Assembly: GCA_045541875.1 (NCBI GenBank)
Contig: JAZQJX010000010.1
Coordinates: 1-8,285, forward strand
Direction of reading: 5' to 3'
Length of the DNA: 8,285 nt
Source: RGIG1828 sp045541875
Lineage (GTDB): Bacteria; Bacillota; Clostridia; UMGS1810
Shown here piece by piece: positions 1 to 7,166 of this stretch. The translations under genes were made by a program, and so were the position numbers. Position 1 is the stretch's first letter; each line of letters begins with the position of its first letter. The notes beneath the pieces were generated by a model. It worked only from the letters and a program-made list of their open reading frames with translations, ran no database searches and was not told the origin of the DNA.

Positions 1-4
1 TGAA

Positions 5-111
5 CCTAAAACAAGATAAAATTGTTTGTTTTTCAAGGCGGAAGGTCGCAGGAATACTGACGTATTTCAAGACCGACAACGAGGAAAAACATCTATTTTA
101 CTTGTTTTAGG
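5..111. repeat. Imperfect palindromic intergenic element with AATAC-TGAC-GTATT tip
   Basis: This is a long imperfect inverted repeat that could fold into one hairpin. The outer arms CCTAAAACAAG (5-15) and CTTGTTTTAGG (101-111) pair perfectly. GTTTTTC (28-34) pairs with GAAAAAC (84-90), GGTC (44-47) with GACC (71-74), and the tip is AATAC-TGAC-GTATT (53-66). Its core GAATACTGACGTATTT (52-67) occurs again as an exact reverse complement at 8176-8191, inside the palindrome at the other end of the window. A near copy of the core (GATACTGACG) lies at 120-129. I read it as a dispersed non-coding repeat; neither its family nor its function can be told from one window. Confidence 0.7.
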
Positions 112-140
112 CGAGTTCGGATACTGACGCAACTGCTTAA

Positions 141-192
141 GCCATGTGCATTTTTGAAAAGCAAATTTGCTTTTCAAAAAATTTTGCACGGC
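141..192. repeat. Palindrome with a perfect 30-bp core
   Basis: Positions 151-180 are a perfect palindrome (two 15-nt half-sites centred between 165 and 166, around GCAAATTTGC). Outer bases GCC..GTGCA (141-150) pair with TGCAC-GGC (185-192) after a short bulge. It is A/T-rich with no loop, so it could form a cruciform in DNA or a hairpin in RNA. It lies directly between two other palindromic elements. It is not a convincing terminator because no T-tract follows the right arm. Confidence 0.7.
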
Positions 193-202
193 AATATAAT
201 TA

Positions 203-337
203 TTTTTTACTGTATAGGAACGAAGTTTCCTATATAGTAAAAAAGCAGGCTGAGCCTGCACCCAAGTCGCGAGCGTAATTTGATATACATCTTATCTCGC
301 GAACTAAATTCTGCGTAATTTCCTATACAGTAAAAAA
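203..337. mobile_element. MITE-like 135-bp element with perfect 18-bp terminal inverted repeats
   Basis: The left end TTTTTTACTGTATAGGAA (203-220) is the exact reverse complement of the right end TTCCTATACAGTAAAAAA (320-337). A third copy of the right end, with one mismatch, lies inside at 227-244, so 203-244 alone also forms a hairpin with a 6-nt loop. The interior holds two smaller inverted repeats: GCAGGC/GCCTGC (245-250/254-259) and TCGCGAG/CTCGCGA (267-273/296-302). There is no coding potential. Size, perfect ends and lack of genes fit a miniature inverted-repeat element. No convincing target-site duplication is visible, so mobility is inferred only. Confidence 0.6.
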
Positions 338-370
338 GAACCGGAATTTTTATAGTTTTTAAGCAGTGTC

Positions 371-435
371 AGGGCTGTTTCGTTAATTGAAAAATGATTT
401 TTATTATACAATTAACGAAACAGCCTTATTTTTGT
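371..435 (+). terminator. Rho-independent terminator of an upstream gene or transcript
   Basis: GGCTGTTTCGTTAATTG (373-389) and CAATTAACGAAACAGCC (409-425) form a perfect 17-bp stem with a 19-nt A/T-rich loop, followed by TTATTTTTGT (426-435). The T-tract lies only on the right side, so it terminates plus-strand transcription coming from upstream of the uvrB promoter. The gene it serves must lie left of the window, since no gene is visible at 1-370. The loop is long for a terminator, so another inverted-repeat element is possible. Confidence 0.65.
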
Positions 436-438
436 ATA

Positions 439-468
439 CTTGTTATTTTTGCCTTTCTTGTTATTTTT
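439..468. repeat. Short direct repeat in T-rich leader upstream of uvrB promoter
   Basis: CTTGTTATTTTT occurs at 439-450 and again, identically, at 457-468, an 18-nt period, about 35 nt upstream of the -35 box of the uvrB promoter. Low complexity makes chance likely; a regulator-binding role is only a possibility. Confidence 0.4.
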
Positions 469-501
469 ATTGTCGTTTTCTTCGGTTTCTTAAAAAGCAT
501 A

Positions 502-530
502 TTGATAAATGTATATTTTTTTGTTATAAT
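502..530 (+). promoter_or_regulatory. Vegetative (sigma-A type) promoter for uvrB
   Basis: TTGATA (502-507) and TATAAT (525-530) are separated by exactly 17 nt. The -10 box is perfect and the -35 box has one difference from TTGACA. Transcription should begin near 537, giving a leader of about 29 nt before the uvrB start at 566. I see no LexA-type operator (GAAC-N4-GTTC) overlapping or near it, so SOS control is not supported by the sequence. Confidence 0.85.
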
Positions 531-553
531 ATATGTGTGAAAATATGTTTGTC

Positions 554-558
554 GGAGG
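554..558 (+). promoter_or_regulatory. Ribosome binding site that fixes the uvrB start
   Basis: GGAGG at 554-558 sits 7 nt before the ATG at 566. An in-frame ATG at 533 would lie immediately after the -10 box and before the expected transcription start, so it cannot be the start of a transcript from this promoter. Confidence 0.85.
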
Positions 559-565
559 TGAAGAT

Positions 566-2530
566 ATGCCTGATTTTAAAGTTGTTTCTCCTTTTGAGCC
601 TATGGGTGACCAGATAGGTGCAATAGAAGAACTTTCAGAGGGAATAATAAACGGCAAGAAACATCAGACACTTATGGGTGTCACAGGTTCGGGCAAAACC
701 TTCACCATTGCAAAAACCATTGAAAAGGTGAACAAACCCACCCTTGTTCTTGCTCACAACAAAATTCTTGCGGCACAACTTTGCAGTGAGTTCAAAGAAT
801 TTTTCCCTGAAAATGCGGTGGAATATTTTGTGTCCTATTATGATTACTATCAGCCTGAAGCCTACATCCCCGGCACAGACACCTACATTGAAAAAGACGC
901 ATCCATAAATGACGAAATTGACCGTCTCCGTCACAGCGCCACGGCATCACTTTTAGAAAGACGTGATGTCATTATCGTTGCAAGTGTTTCCTGTATCTAT
1001 GGTCTCGGCGACCCCGATGACTACAAAAATCTTATGATTGCCCTGAGAGTGGGAACGGAAATCGACAGAGATTGGCTCCTGAAAAAACTTGTAGAAATTC
1101 AGTACACAAGAAACGATATATCCGCAGAAAGAGGCACATTCAGAGTGAGGGGAGACTGTGTTGAGGTTTTCCCTGCATCTTCGGGCGAAAGTGCAATAAG
1201 AATTGAATTTTTCGGCGATGAAATAGAGAGAATAGCAGATATTGACACTCTCACAGGTGAGATAAAGGCAATAAGAACTTTCACCACAATTTTCCCTGCA
1301 TCTCACTATGCCACAACCGATGACAAAATGAAAAAGGCTCTTACATCCATCAGGGAAGAACTTGACATGAGAGTGGAAGAACTAAAGAGTCAGGACAAAA
1401 TTTTAGAGATGCAAAGGCTTATTCAAAGAACAAATTATGACCTTGAAATGATGCAGGAGATAGGCTTTTGTCAGGGAATCGAAAACTATTCAAGGCACAT
1501 AAGCCAACGTGCTCCGGGTTCTGCCCCCTACACTTTAATGGACTATTTTCCAGACGATTTTCTTCTTGTAATAGACGAATCCCACGTGACAATCCCTCAG
1601 GTAAGGGCAATGTATCACGGCGACCGTTCAAGAAAGGAAACCCTTGTGGACTATGGGTTCCGTCTGCCCTCTGCCTTTGACAACAGACCGCTTAATTTTG
1701 GCGAATTTGAAGAAAGAATAAATCAGGCGATTTTTGTAAGTGCAACTCCGGGAGAATATGAACTCGGGAAATGCGGAGGAGAAGTTACAGAGCAGATTAT
1801 ACGCCCCACAGGACTCACCGATCCTCTCATATTCATCCGCCCCGTAAAAGGGCAGGTTGATGACCTTTGTGAAGAAATCAGGCAGGTGACTGAAAAAGGC
1901 GACAGAGTTTTGGTTACAACTCTCACCAAAAAAATGGCAGAAAGCCTCACAGACTATCTGCGAGGAGTGGGAATAAGAGTTAAATATCTTCATTCCGAAA
2001 TTGAAACACTGGAGCGTATGCAGATTATCAAGGATTTGAGACTTGGTGTTTTTGATGTTTTGGTTGGAATCAACCTTTTAAGAGAAGGTCTTGACATTCC
2101 CGAAGTTTCCCTTGTGGCAATACTCGATGCTGACAAAGAAGGATTCTTAAGAAGTGAAACCTCTTTAATTCAGACAATCGGAAGAGCGGCGAGAAATGCC
2201 GACAGCCGTGTAATAATGTATGCCGACACCATAACAGGCTCAATGGAGCGTGCAATCAGAGAAACCGACAGAAGAAGAGAAATTCAGTCTGCCTATAATG
2301 AGGCAAACGGCATTACACCAAAAACAATCAAGAAAGACATTCACGATATTATAAAAACCTATGAATCAGGAAAATCCGATGTTGATTCAGGCATTGATAA
2401 AGAAGAGGATACCGAAACAAAAGTTAAGAGACTGACTGCACTTATGAAAGAGGCATCACAGAATCTTGACTTTGAAATGGCGGCATTCTACAGAGACGAA
2501 ATTATTAAGATTAAAGGAAAAATAAGATGA
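566..2530 (+). CDS. uvrB: Excinuclease ABC subunit B (UvrB)
   Basis: UvrB is the helicase-like, damage-verifying subunit of bacterial nucleotide excision repair. UvrA loads it at lesions, it separates the strands with its beta-hairpin, and it recruits the UvrC nuclease. The 654-residue protein has the usual family length. Visible motifs are Walker A GVTGSGKT (38-45, K44), the tyrosine-rich beta-hairpin region YYDYYQPEAYIPGTD (91-105), the DESH helicase motif (337-340), SATP (392-395), QTIGRAAR (536-543) and a C-terminal UVR domain (about 616-651) that contacts UvrC. All look intact. I chose the ATG at 566 over the in-frame ATG 33 nt upstream because it has a strong Shine-Dalgarno site, follows the promoter correctly, and gives the normal UvrB N-terminus (FxxVSPFEPxGDQ). 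It is the first gene of the transcript and overlaps uvrA by 4 nt. Confidence 0.98.
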   Translation: MPDFKVVSPFEPMGDQIGAIEELSEGIINGKKHQTLMGVTGSGKTFTIAKTIEKVNKPTLVLAHNKILAAQLCSEFKEFFPENAVEYFVSYYDYYQPEAYIPGTDTYIEKDASINDEIDRLRHSATASLLERRDVIIVASVSCIYGLGDPDDYKNLMIALRVGTEIDRDWLLKKLVEIQYTRNDISAERGTFRVRGDCVEVFPASSGESAIRIEFFGDEIERIADIDTLTGEIKAIRTFTTIFPASHYATTDDKMKKALTSIREELDMRVEELKSQDKILEMQRLIQRTNYDLEMMQEIGFCQGIENYSRHISQRAPGSAPYTLMDYFPDDFLLVIDESHVTIPQVRAMYHGDRSRKETLVDYGFRLPSAFDNRPLNFGEFEERINQAIFVSATPGEYELGKCGGEVTEQIIRPTGLTDPLIFIRPVKGQVDDLCEEIRQVTEKGDRVLVTTLTKKMAESLTDYLRGVGIRVKYLHSEIETLERMQIIKDLRLGVFDVLVGINLLREGLDIPEVSLVAILDADKEGFLRSETSLIQTIGRAARNADSRVIMYADTITGSMERAIRETDRRREIQSAYNEANGITPKTIKKDIHDIIKTYESGKSDVDSGIDKEEDTETKVKRLTALMKEASQNLDFEMAAFYRDEIIKIKGKIR

Positions 2531-5337
2531 AAGAATATATCAGGGTAAAAGGTGCATCCCAGCACAATTTGAAGAATATAGACGTGGACATTCCCAGAGA
2601 AAAGTTTGTGGTAATAACAGGACTTTCAGGCTCAGGGAAATCCTCTCTTGCCTTTGACACCATATATGCAGAAGGTCAGAGAAGATATGTTGAATCCCTT
2701 TCGTCCTATGCCCGTCAGTTTTTAGGTCAGATGGACAAACCCGATGTGGAATATATTGAGGGACTTTCCCCTGCCATCAGCATTGACCAGAAGACCACAA
2801 GCAAAAACCCCCGTTCAACAGTGGGAACAGTTACGGAAATATATGATTACTTAAGACTTCTTTTTGCACGTGTGGGAACGCCCCATTGTCCCAAATGCGG
2901 AAAAGAAATCAAACAGCAGTCTGTTGATGAAATTGTGGATTCCCTGTTTTCATATGGAGATGGAACGAGACTCCAGATTCTTGCACCTGTCATCCGTGAC
3001 AAAAAAGGGGAACACGCAAAAGTCATTGAAGATGCAAGGAAAAACGGATATGTGAGAGTGAGAATAGACGGAAACGTAAAAGACCTTTCAGAACCGATAC
3101 ATCTGGAAAAAAACCACCGTCACACCATCGAAATTGTGGTGGACAGAATCATCATAAAAGAATCTTCCATGTCAAGACTTGCAGATTCGGTTGAAACTGC
3201 CTCAAAACTCGGAGGCGGAATTATTATTGCCGACCTTTTTGACAAGGGTGAAAAAGTGTTCAGTCAGAACTATGCCTGCAAGGATTGCGGAATCAGCATG
3301 GAAGAACTCTCTCCCAGAATGTTTTCATTCAATGCACCCTTTGGTGCCTGTCCTGCGTGCTCAGGGCTTGGAAGTTTTATGAAAATTGATCCCGAACTTC
3401 TTATTCCCGACACCTCAAAATCCATATACGATGGGGGAATCTGTGCTTTCGGATGGGGAAATGTTGCAGACGGAACAACCTATTGGAGTGCGTGGCTTGA
3501 TTCTCTTTCAAAAGAATATGATTTTGACAAAACAACACCCATAAAGGATTTGCCCAAAGAGATAATGGACATTGTTCTATACGGTTCTGACAAACCCATT
3601 TCCATAGATCATAACGGCTACAAAAAGACCGCACCTTTTGAAGGCGTCATCACAAATCTTGAACGCCGTTACAACGACTCCTACTCTGCCTATTCCAAAA
3701 CGGAAATTGAAAGCCTGATGGGCGAGGTTTTGTGTAAGGAGTGCGGAGGAAAAAGACTTCGCCCCGAAACCCTTGCAGTAACTGTCGGCGGTGTAAACAT
3801 ATCAGAACTTACCGATATGCCCGTCAGGGAAATTGCGGACTTTTTTGACAGTCTCACCCTGACAGATCAGCAGATGCTCATTTCAAATCAGATTTTAAAG
3901 GAAATCAAAGCAAGAATAAAATTTTTGGTGGATGTGGGACTTGACTATCTCACCCTATCAAGAAGTGCAGGAACTCTTTCAGGGGGAGAAGCACAGAGAA
4001 TCAGACTTGCAACTCAGATTGGTTCAGGTCTTACAGGAGTTTTATATATCTTAGACGAGCCAAGCATAGGACTTCATCAAAGAGACAACAATAAACTCAT
4101 CGACACCCTGAAACATCTCCGTGACCTTGGAAACACCCTCATTGTTGTTGAACACGATGAAGACACCATGTATGCCTCTGACCACATAATAGACATAGGT
4201 CCCGGTGCAGGTATCCACGGCGGAAATGTTGTGGCACAGGGAACGGTTGAAGACATCAAAAAGACAAAGGGGAGCATCACGGGAGAATATCTTTCGGGCA
4301 AAAAGAAAATTGAAGTTCCCCAAAAAAGAAGAGACGGCAATGGAAAGTATATGACAATTTTAGGTGCGTCTCAGAACAACTTAAAAGACATAGACGTAAA
4401 AATCCCCCTTGGCAAATTTGTTGCCGTAACAGGGGTTTCAGGTTCGGGAAAATCAAGTCTCATAAATGAAATTCTCTACAAACGCCTTGCCCGCGACCTT
4501 AACGGTGCAAAGAAAAAACCCGGCTCTCATAAAGATGTTGTGGGAATTGAAAATGCGGACAAGGTCATTGACATTGACCAGTCGCCAATCGGAAGAACGC
4601 CCCGTTCAAACCCTGCCACCTACACAGGACTTTTCGGAGACATCCGTGATCTTTTTGCATCCACCAACGAGGCGAAAATGAGAGGATACGGCCCCGGAAG
4701 ATTCAGTTTCAATGTGTCGGGGGGAAGATGTGAGGCATGTACCGGCGACGGAATCATAAAAATTGAAATGCATTTTCTTCCCGATGTATATGTGCCTTGT
4801 GAAGTTTGCAAGGGGAAAAGATATAACAGAGAAACTTTGGAAGTAAAATATAAAGACAAGAACATAAACGATGTTCTGGAAATGACAGTTGAAGAGGGAC
4901 TTGAATTTTTTGAAAACATTCCAAAAATAAGACGCCGTCTTCAAACGCTTTACGATGTGGGCCTTGGCTACATCAAAATCGGTCAGCCGTCAACCACTCT
5001 TTCGGGCGGTGAGGCACAGAGGGTGAAACTTGCAACGGAACTGAGCAAAAGAAGCACAGGGCAAACGGTCTATATTCTTGACGAACCCACAACAGGACTT
5101 CACGTTGCAGATGTTCACAAACTCACAGACGTTCTCTCAGCCCTTACAGATGCAGGAAACACGGTTATTGTCATTGAGCATAACCTTGACGTCATAAAGG
5201 TTGTTGACCACATCATAGACCTTGGACCCGAGGGCGGTGACAAGGGCGGAAACATTGTTTTCGAGGGAACACCTGAGGAGATTGTTAAATGCAAAAAATC
5301 CTACACAGGAAAGTTTTTGGAAAAATATCTAAAGTAA
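2527..5337 (+). CDS. uvrA: Excinuclease ABC subunit A (UvrA)
   Basis: UvrA is the dimeric ABC-type ATPase that scans DNA for bulky or helix-distorting lesions and hands them to UvrB. The 936-residue protein is full length and has both ATPase halves: Walker A GLSGSGKS (32-39) and GVSGSGKS (636-643), signatures LSGGEAQR (484-491 and 825-832), and Walker B with catalytic Glu in YILDEP (D510/E511 and D852/E853). Three zinc sites are complete: C251/C254 with C275/C278, C735/C738 with C758/C761 (the classic C-X2-C-X19-C-X2-C), and a likely third from C121/C124 with C403/C406. The start overlaps the uvrB stop (ATGA), with AAAGGA (2513-2518) as ribosome site inside uvrB, which implies translational coupling. 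It is a standard chromosomal UvrA; I see no sign of the shortened or antibiotic-resistance type paralogues. Confidence 0.98.
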   Translation: MKEYIRVKGASQHNLKNIDVDIPREKFVVITGLSGSGKSSLAFDTIYAEGQRRYVESLSSYARQFLGQMDKPDVEYIEGLSPAISIDQKTTSKNPRSTVGTVTEIYDYLRLLFARVGTPHCPKCGKEIKQQSVDEIVDSLFSYGDGTRLQILAPVIRDKKGEHAKVIEDARKNGYVRVRIDGNVKDLSEPIHLEKNHRHTIEIVVDRIIIKESSMSRLADSVETASKLGGGIIIADLFDKGEKVFSQNYACKDCGISMEELSPRMFSFNAPFGACPACSGLGSFMKIDPELLIPDTSKSIYDGGICAFGWGNVADGTTYWSAWLDSLSKEYDFDKTTPIKDLPKEIMDIVLYGSDKPISIDHNGYKKTAPFEGVITNLERRYNDSYSAYSKTEIESLMGEVLCKECGGKRLRPETLAVTVGGVNISELTDMPVREIADFFDSLTLTDQQMLISNQILKEIKARIKFLVDVGLDYLTLSRSAGTLSGGEAQRIRLATQIGSGLTGVLYILDEPSIGLHQRDNNKLIDTLKHLRDLGNTLIVVEHDEDTMYASDHIIDIGPGAGIHGGNVVAQGTVEDIKKTKGSITGEYLSGKKKIEVPQKRRDGNGKYMTILGASQNNLKDIDVKIPLGKFVAVTGVSGSGKSSLINEILYKRLARDLNGAKKKPGSHKDVVGIENADKVIDIDQSPIGRTPRSNPATYTGLFGDIRDLFASTNEAKMRGYGPGRFSFNVSGGRCEACTGDGIIKIEMHFLPDVYVPCEVCKGKRYNRETLEVKYKDKNINDVLEMTVEEGLEFFENIPKIRRRLQTLYDVGLGYIKIGQPSTTLSGGEAQRVKLATELSKRSTGQTVYILDEPTTGLHVADVHKLTDVLSALTDAGNTVIVIEHNLDVIKVVDHIIDLGPEGGDKGGNIVFEGTPEEIVKCKKSYTGKFLEKYLK

Positions 5338-5363
5338 ATTAAAATTCCCCGGAGGGTGATTTT

Positions 5364-5819
5364 ATGTATGAAATAATTGCAGATGTTGTAAAATATATTT
5401 TTGTGTTTGCGGTCTATATGTTCATTTTGAGCATTGTCCGTCTGATTTATCTTGACATCAATGATGCAAAAAGGCGTGAAGGCTCGTCAGGTTCGGGTTA
5501 TGCCTATCTGAAACTTGTGAACCTGAGGCGAAATCTCAAATTTAAAATGCACGAAAGTTACAGCATCAAAGAATCTGCCTACATTGGCAGAAGTAAAAGA
5601 TGTCAGGTGTACATAGACGATCCGTATATGTCAAAAAATCATGCAAGAATTTTTCTTCGTGACGGACAATTCTACATCGAAGATCAGGGAAGCACCAACG
5701 GAAGTTTCTTAAACGGGAGAAGACTTCCCGACCATCCTGTGAAACTGAAAGACAGCGATAAACTGTCTTTTGGCAACATAAGTTTCATTTTTGTAGACAA
5801 TATTGAAGCGGAGAGTTAA
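5364..5819 (+). CDS. Membrane-anchored FHA-domain protein
   Basis: This 151-residue protein has one hydrophobic segment near the N-terminus (about 8-30), a short basic linker, and an FHA domain (about 50-145). FHA domains bind phosphothreonine peptides, and the key residues are all present: GR (75-76), S90 with N92-H93, and TNG (111-113) within GSTNGSFLNG. I expect the domain to face the cytoplasm, since the segment after the helix is rich in Lys/Arg. A strong ribosome site GGAGG (5351-5355) precedes the ATG by 8 nt. It starts 26 nt after uvrA with no visible promoter or terminator between. The SEDS gene follows after 3 nt, so the two are very probably co-translated. By analogy with FHA-SEDS pairs in Clostridia and Actinobacteria, it may link Ser/Thr kinase signalling to peptidoglycan synthesis. 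The kinase and the bound phosphoprotein are not in the window, so that role is inferred. Confidence 0.9.
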   Translation: MYEIIADVVKYIFVFAVYMFILSIVRLIYLDINDAKRREGSSGSGYAYLKLVNLRRNLKFKMHESYSIKESAYIGRSKRCQVYIDDPYMSKNHARIFLRDGQFYIEDQGSTNGSFLNGRRLPDHPVKLKDSDKLSFGNISFIFVDNIEAES

Positions 5820-5822
5820 GAT

Positions 5823-7112
5823 ATGACAAAAATGCGTTTCAGACCTATGCTTTATATTACACTTGTTAATATAATCGGGTTTCTCATGCTCTTTATATAT
5901 TCGGGAGCGACTGATTTTTCATATATGTATTCCTGCCTGATTCTTTGTTGCATAAACACTCTTATGTATATGCTTTTGTATCAACTTGACTATGGCGACC
6001 TCTATCTTTTCCTCACTGTGTCCATGCTTGTTTCCATAGGGCTCATAATGCTTTCAAGGATTGACATTGCCATAAAGATTTCAGGCGGAGAAGGGGAATA
6101 TGCTTCCCGTCAGGTTTTGTGGTTTATGATTGGGATTGTGGCATATTTCCTGACGGTGTTTATCTTCGGGAAAATCACTTTCTGGCACAGGCTCAAATAT
6201 TTTTATATGGCTCTTACCTTTTTGCTGATTTTTTTGACGGTGATTTTCGGACGGGAAATAAACGGTTCCAAAAACTGGATTGTAATAGGTTCTTTTTCAA
6301 TTCAGCCATCGGAAGTCATAAAGATTGTGTATTGTTTCTGCATTTCCACTTTCTTTTCATCCATGCCGTCTTTTGATTCCAAAAAGAAAGACAAGAGAGA
6401 GCGGATTTTTGGCATACCCAAAGATGAAATTATCCTTTGCATATATGTTTATGCAACAATGGGTTGCCTTGCGCTGTTTCAGAAAGAGTGGGGAACTTCC
6501 CTTTTGCTCTTTATGATATATTTCACAATGTGTTTTGTCTACAAGTCAAGCAACCGCTTGAAACTCATCAACATATGCGGTATAGTCTTTGTGGGACTTG
6601 TGGGATTTTTCCTTCTTGCAGACCACATCGGCGTGAGGGTGAGTGCGTGGCAGAATCCCTGGAAGGATGCATCGGGGGGAGGATATCAGATTGTACAGTC
6701 CCTCATTGCCATTGCATCGGGCGGATATTTCGGAACAGGTCTTGGCAATGGTATGCCAAACATCGTTCCTTTTTCCCAGACTGATTTTATCTTTTCGGCA
6801 ATTTGTGAGGAGATGGGAATGTTCACAGGCTTTGCCGTAATACTTCTCTATTTTCTTTTAACCTACAGAGGCATAAAAATCACCGTAAAAGCCACAAATG
6901 AATATTTAAAGGCAGTATGCCTTTCCCTTGTGGTTGCCATAGGATATCAGACTTTTATAATCATAGGTGGAGTTATAAAACTGATACCCCTCACAGGTAT
7001 CACCCTTCCCTTTGTAAGTTACGGCGGAAGTTCGATGATTGTTTCCTTTGTGATGATAGGCATTATCACCGCTGTTTCCTTTTATGGAAGAAAGAAAACC
7101 AAACGTAATTAA
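5823..7112 (+). CDS. SEDS-family peptidoglycan glycosyltransferase (FtsW/RodA/SpoVE type)
   Basis: SEDS proteins polymerise lipid II into glycan strands at the cytoplasmic membrane, working with a class B penicillin-binding protein. The 429-residue product is polytopic, with roughly 11-12 hydrophobic segments. Family motifs are GSKNWI..FSIQPSEVIK (148-168), the loop NPWKDASGGGYQIVQS (278-293) whose D282 matches the essential aspartate of RodA/FtsW, TDFIFSAICEEMG (320-332), and TGITLPFVSYGGSS (391-404). The usual QxDLGT motif reads QKEWGT (220-224 region), a mild divergence. The first conserved block lies about 40-50 residues later than in typical RodA, so the N-terminus probably has two extra membrane helices. 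The ribosome site GGAG (5810-5813) lies inside the end of the FHA gene. The sequence does not decide between a division (FtsW), elongation (RodA) or sporulation (SpoVE) role, so I give no symbol. The expected penicillin-binding protein partner does not follow. Confidence 0.93.
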   Translation: MTKMRFRPMLYITLVNIIGFLMLFIYSGATDFSYMYSCLILCCINTLMYMLLYQLDYGDLYLFLTVSMLVSIGLIMLSRIDIAIKISGGEGEYASRQVLWFMIGIVAYFLTVFIFGKITFWHRLKYFYMALTFLLIFLTVIFGREINGSKNWIVIGSFSIQPSEVIKIVYCFCISTFFSSMPSFDSKKKDKRERIFGIPKDEIILCIYVYATMGCLALFQKEWGTSLLLFMIYFTMCFVYKSSNRLKLINICGIVFVGLVGFFLLADHIGVRVSAWQNPWKDASGGGYQIVQSLIAIASGGYFGTGLGNGMPNIVPFSQTDFIFSAICEEMGMFTGFAVILLYFLLTYRGIKITVKATNEYLKAVCLSLVVAIGYQTFIIIGGVIKLIPLTGITLPFVSYGGSSMIVSFVMIGIITAVSFYGRKKTKRN

Positions 7113-7152
7113 TGGTAAGTATAATTTATAATAAATATATAATTAAAATTTG

Positions 7153-7158
7153 AAAGGA
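7153..7158 (+). promoter_or_regulatory. Ribosome binding site that fixes the TIM-barrel gene start
   Basis: AAAGGA (7153-7158) lies 8 nt before the ATG at 7167. It overlaps the in-frame ATG at 7158, which therefore cannot be served by it, so the later ATG is preferred. Confidence 0.7.
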
Positions 7159-7166
7159 TGATTCAA

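Noticed and set aside
217..230. LexA-box-like GGAACGAAGTTTCC
   Set aside because: It has TTTC instead of GTTC after the spacer, lies about 290 nt upstream of the promoter, and is explained by the hairpin turn of the MITE-like element.
67..261. A 64-codon open frame on the minus strand
   Set aside because: It lies across three palindromic repeats, has no ribosome site I could find, and its composition follows the repeats. It is a by-product of the repeats, not a gene.
1..565. CRISPR array or riboswitch in the left intergenic region
   Set aside because: Repeats are inverted and of different kinds, with no regular spacing for CRISPR. The terminator hairpin at 371-435 lies upstream of the uvrB promoter, so it cannot act as a switch on uvrB's transcript.
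387..617. A 76-codon plus-strand open frame rich in Phe, Leu and Cys
   Set aside because: It starts inside the terminator stem, runs through the T-rich leader and promoter, and overlaps the start of uvrB out of frame. The apparent hydrophobicity comes from T-rich DNA.
7120..7132. Two overlapping TATAAT-like -10 boxes before the TIM-barrel gene
   Set aside because: No recognisable -35 box lies 16-18 nt upstream of either, and no extended -10 TG is present. In such A/T-rich DNA these matches are expected by chance, so I do not call a promoter.
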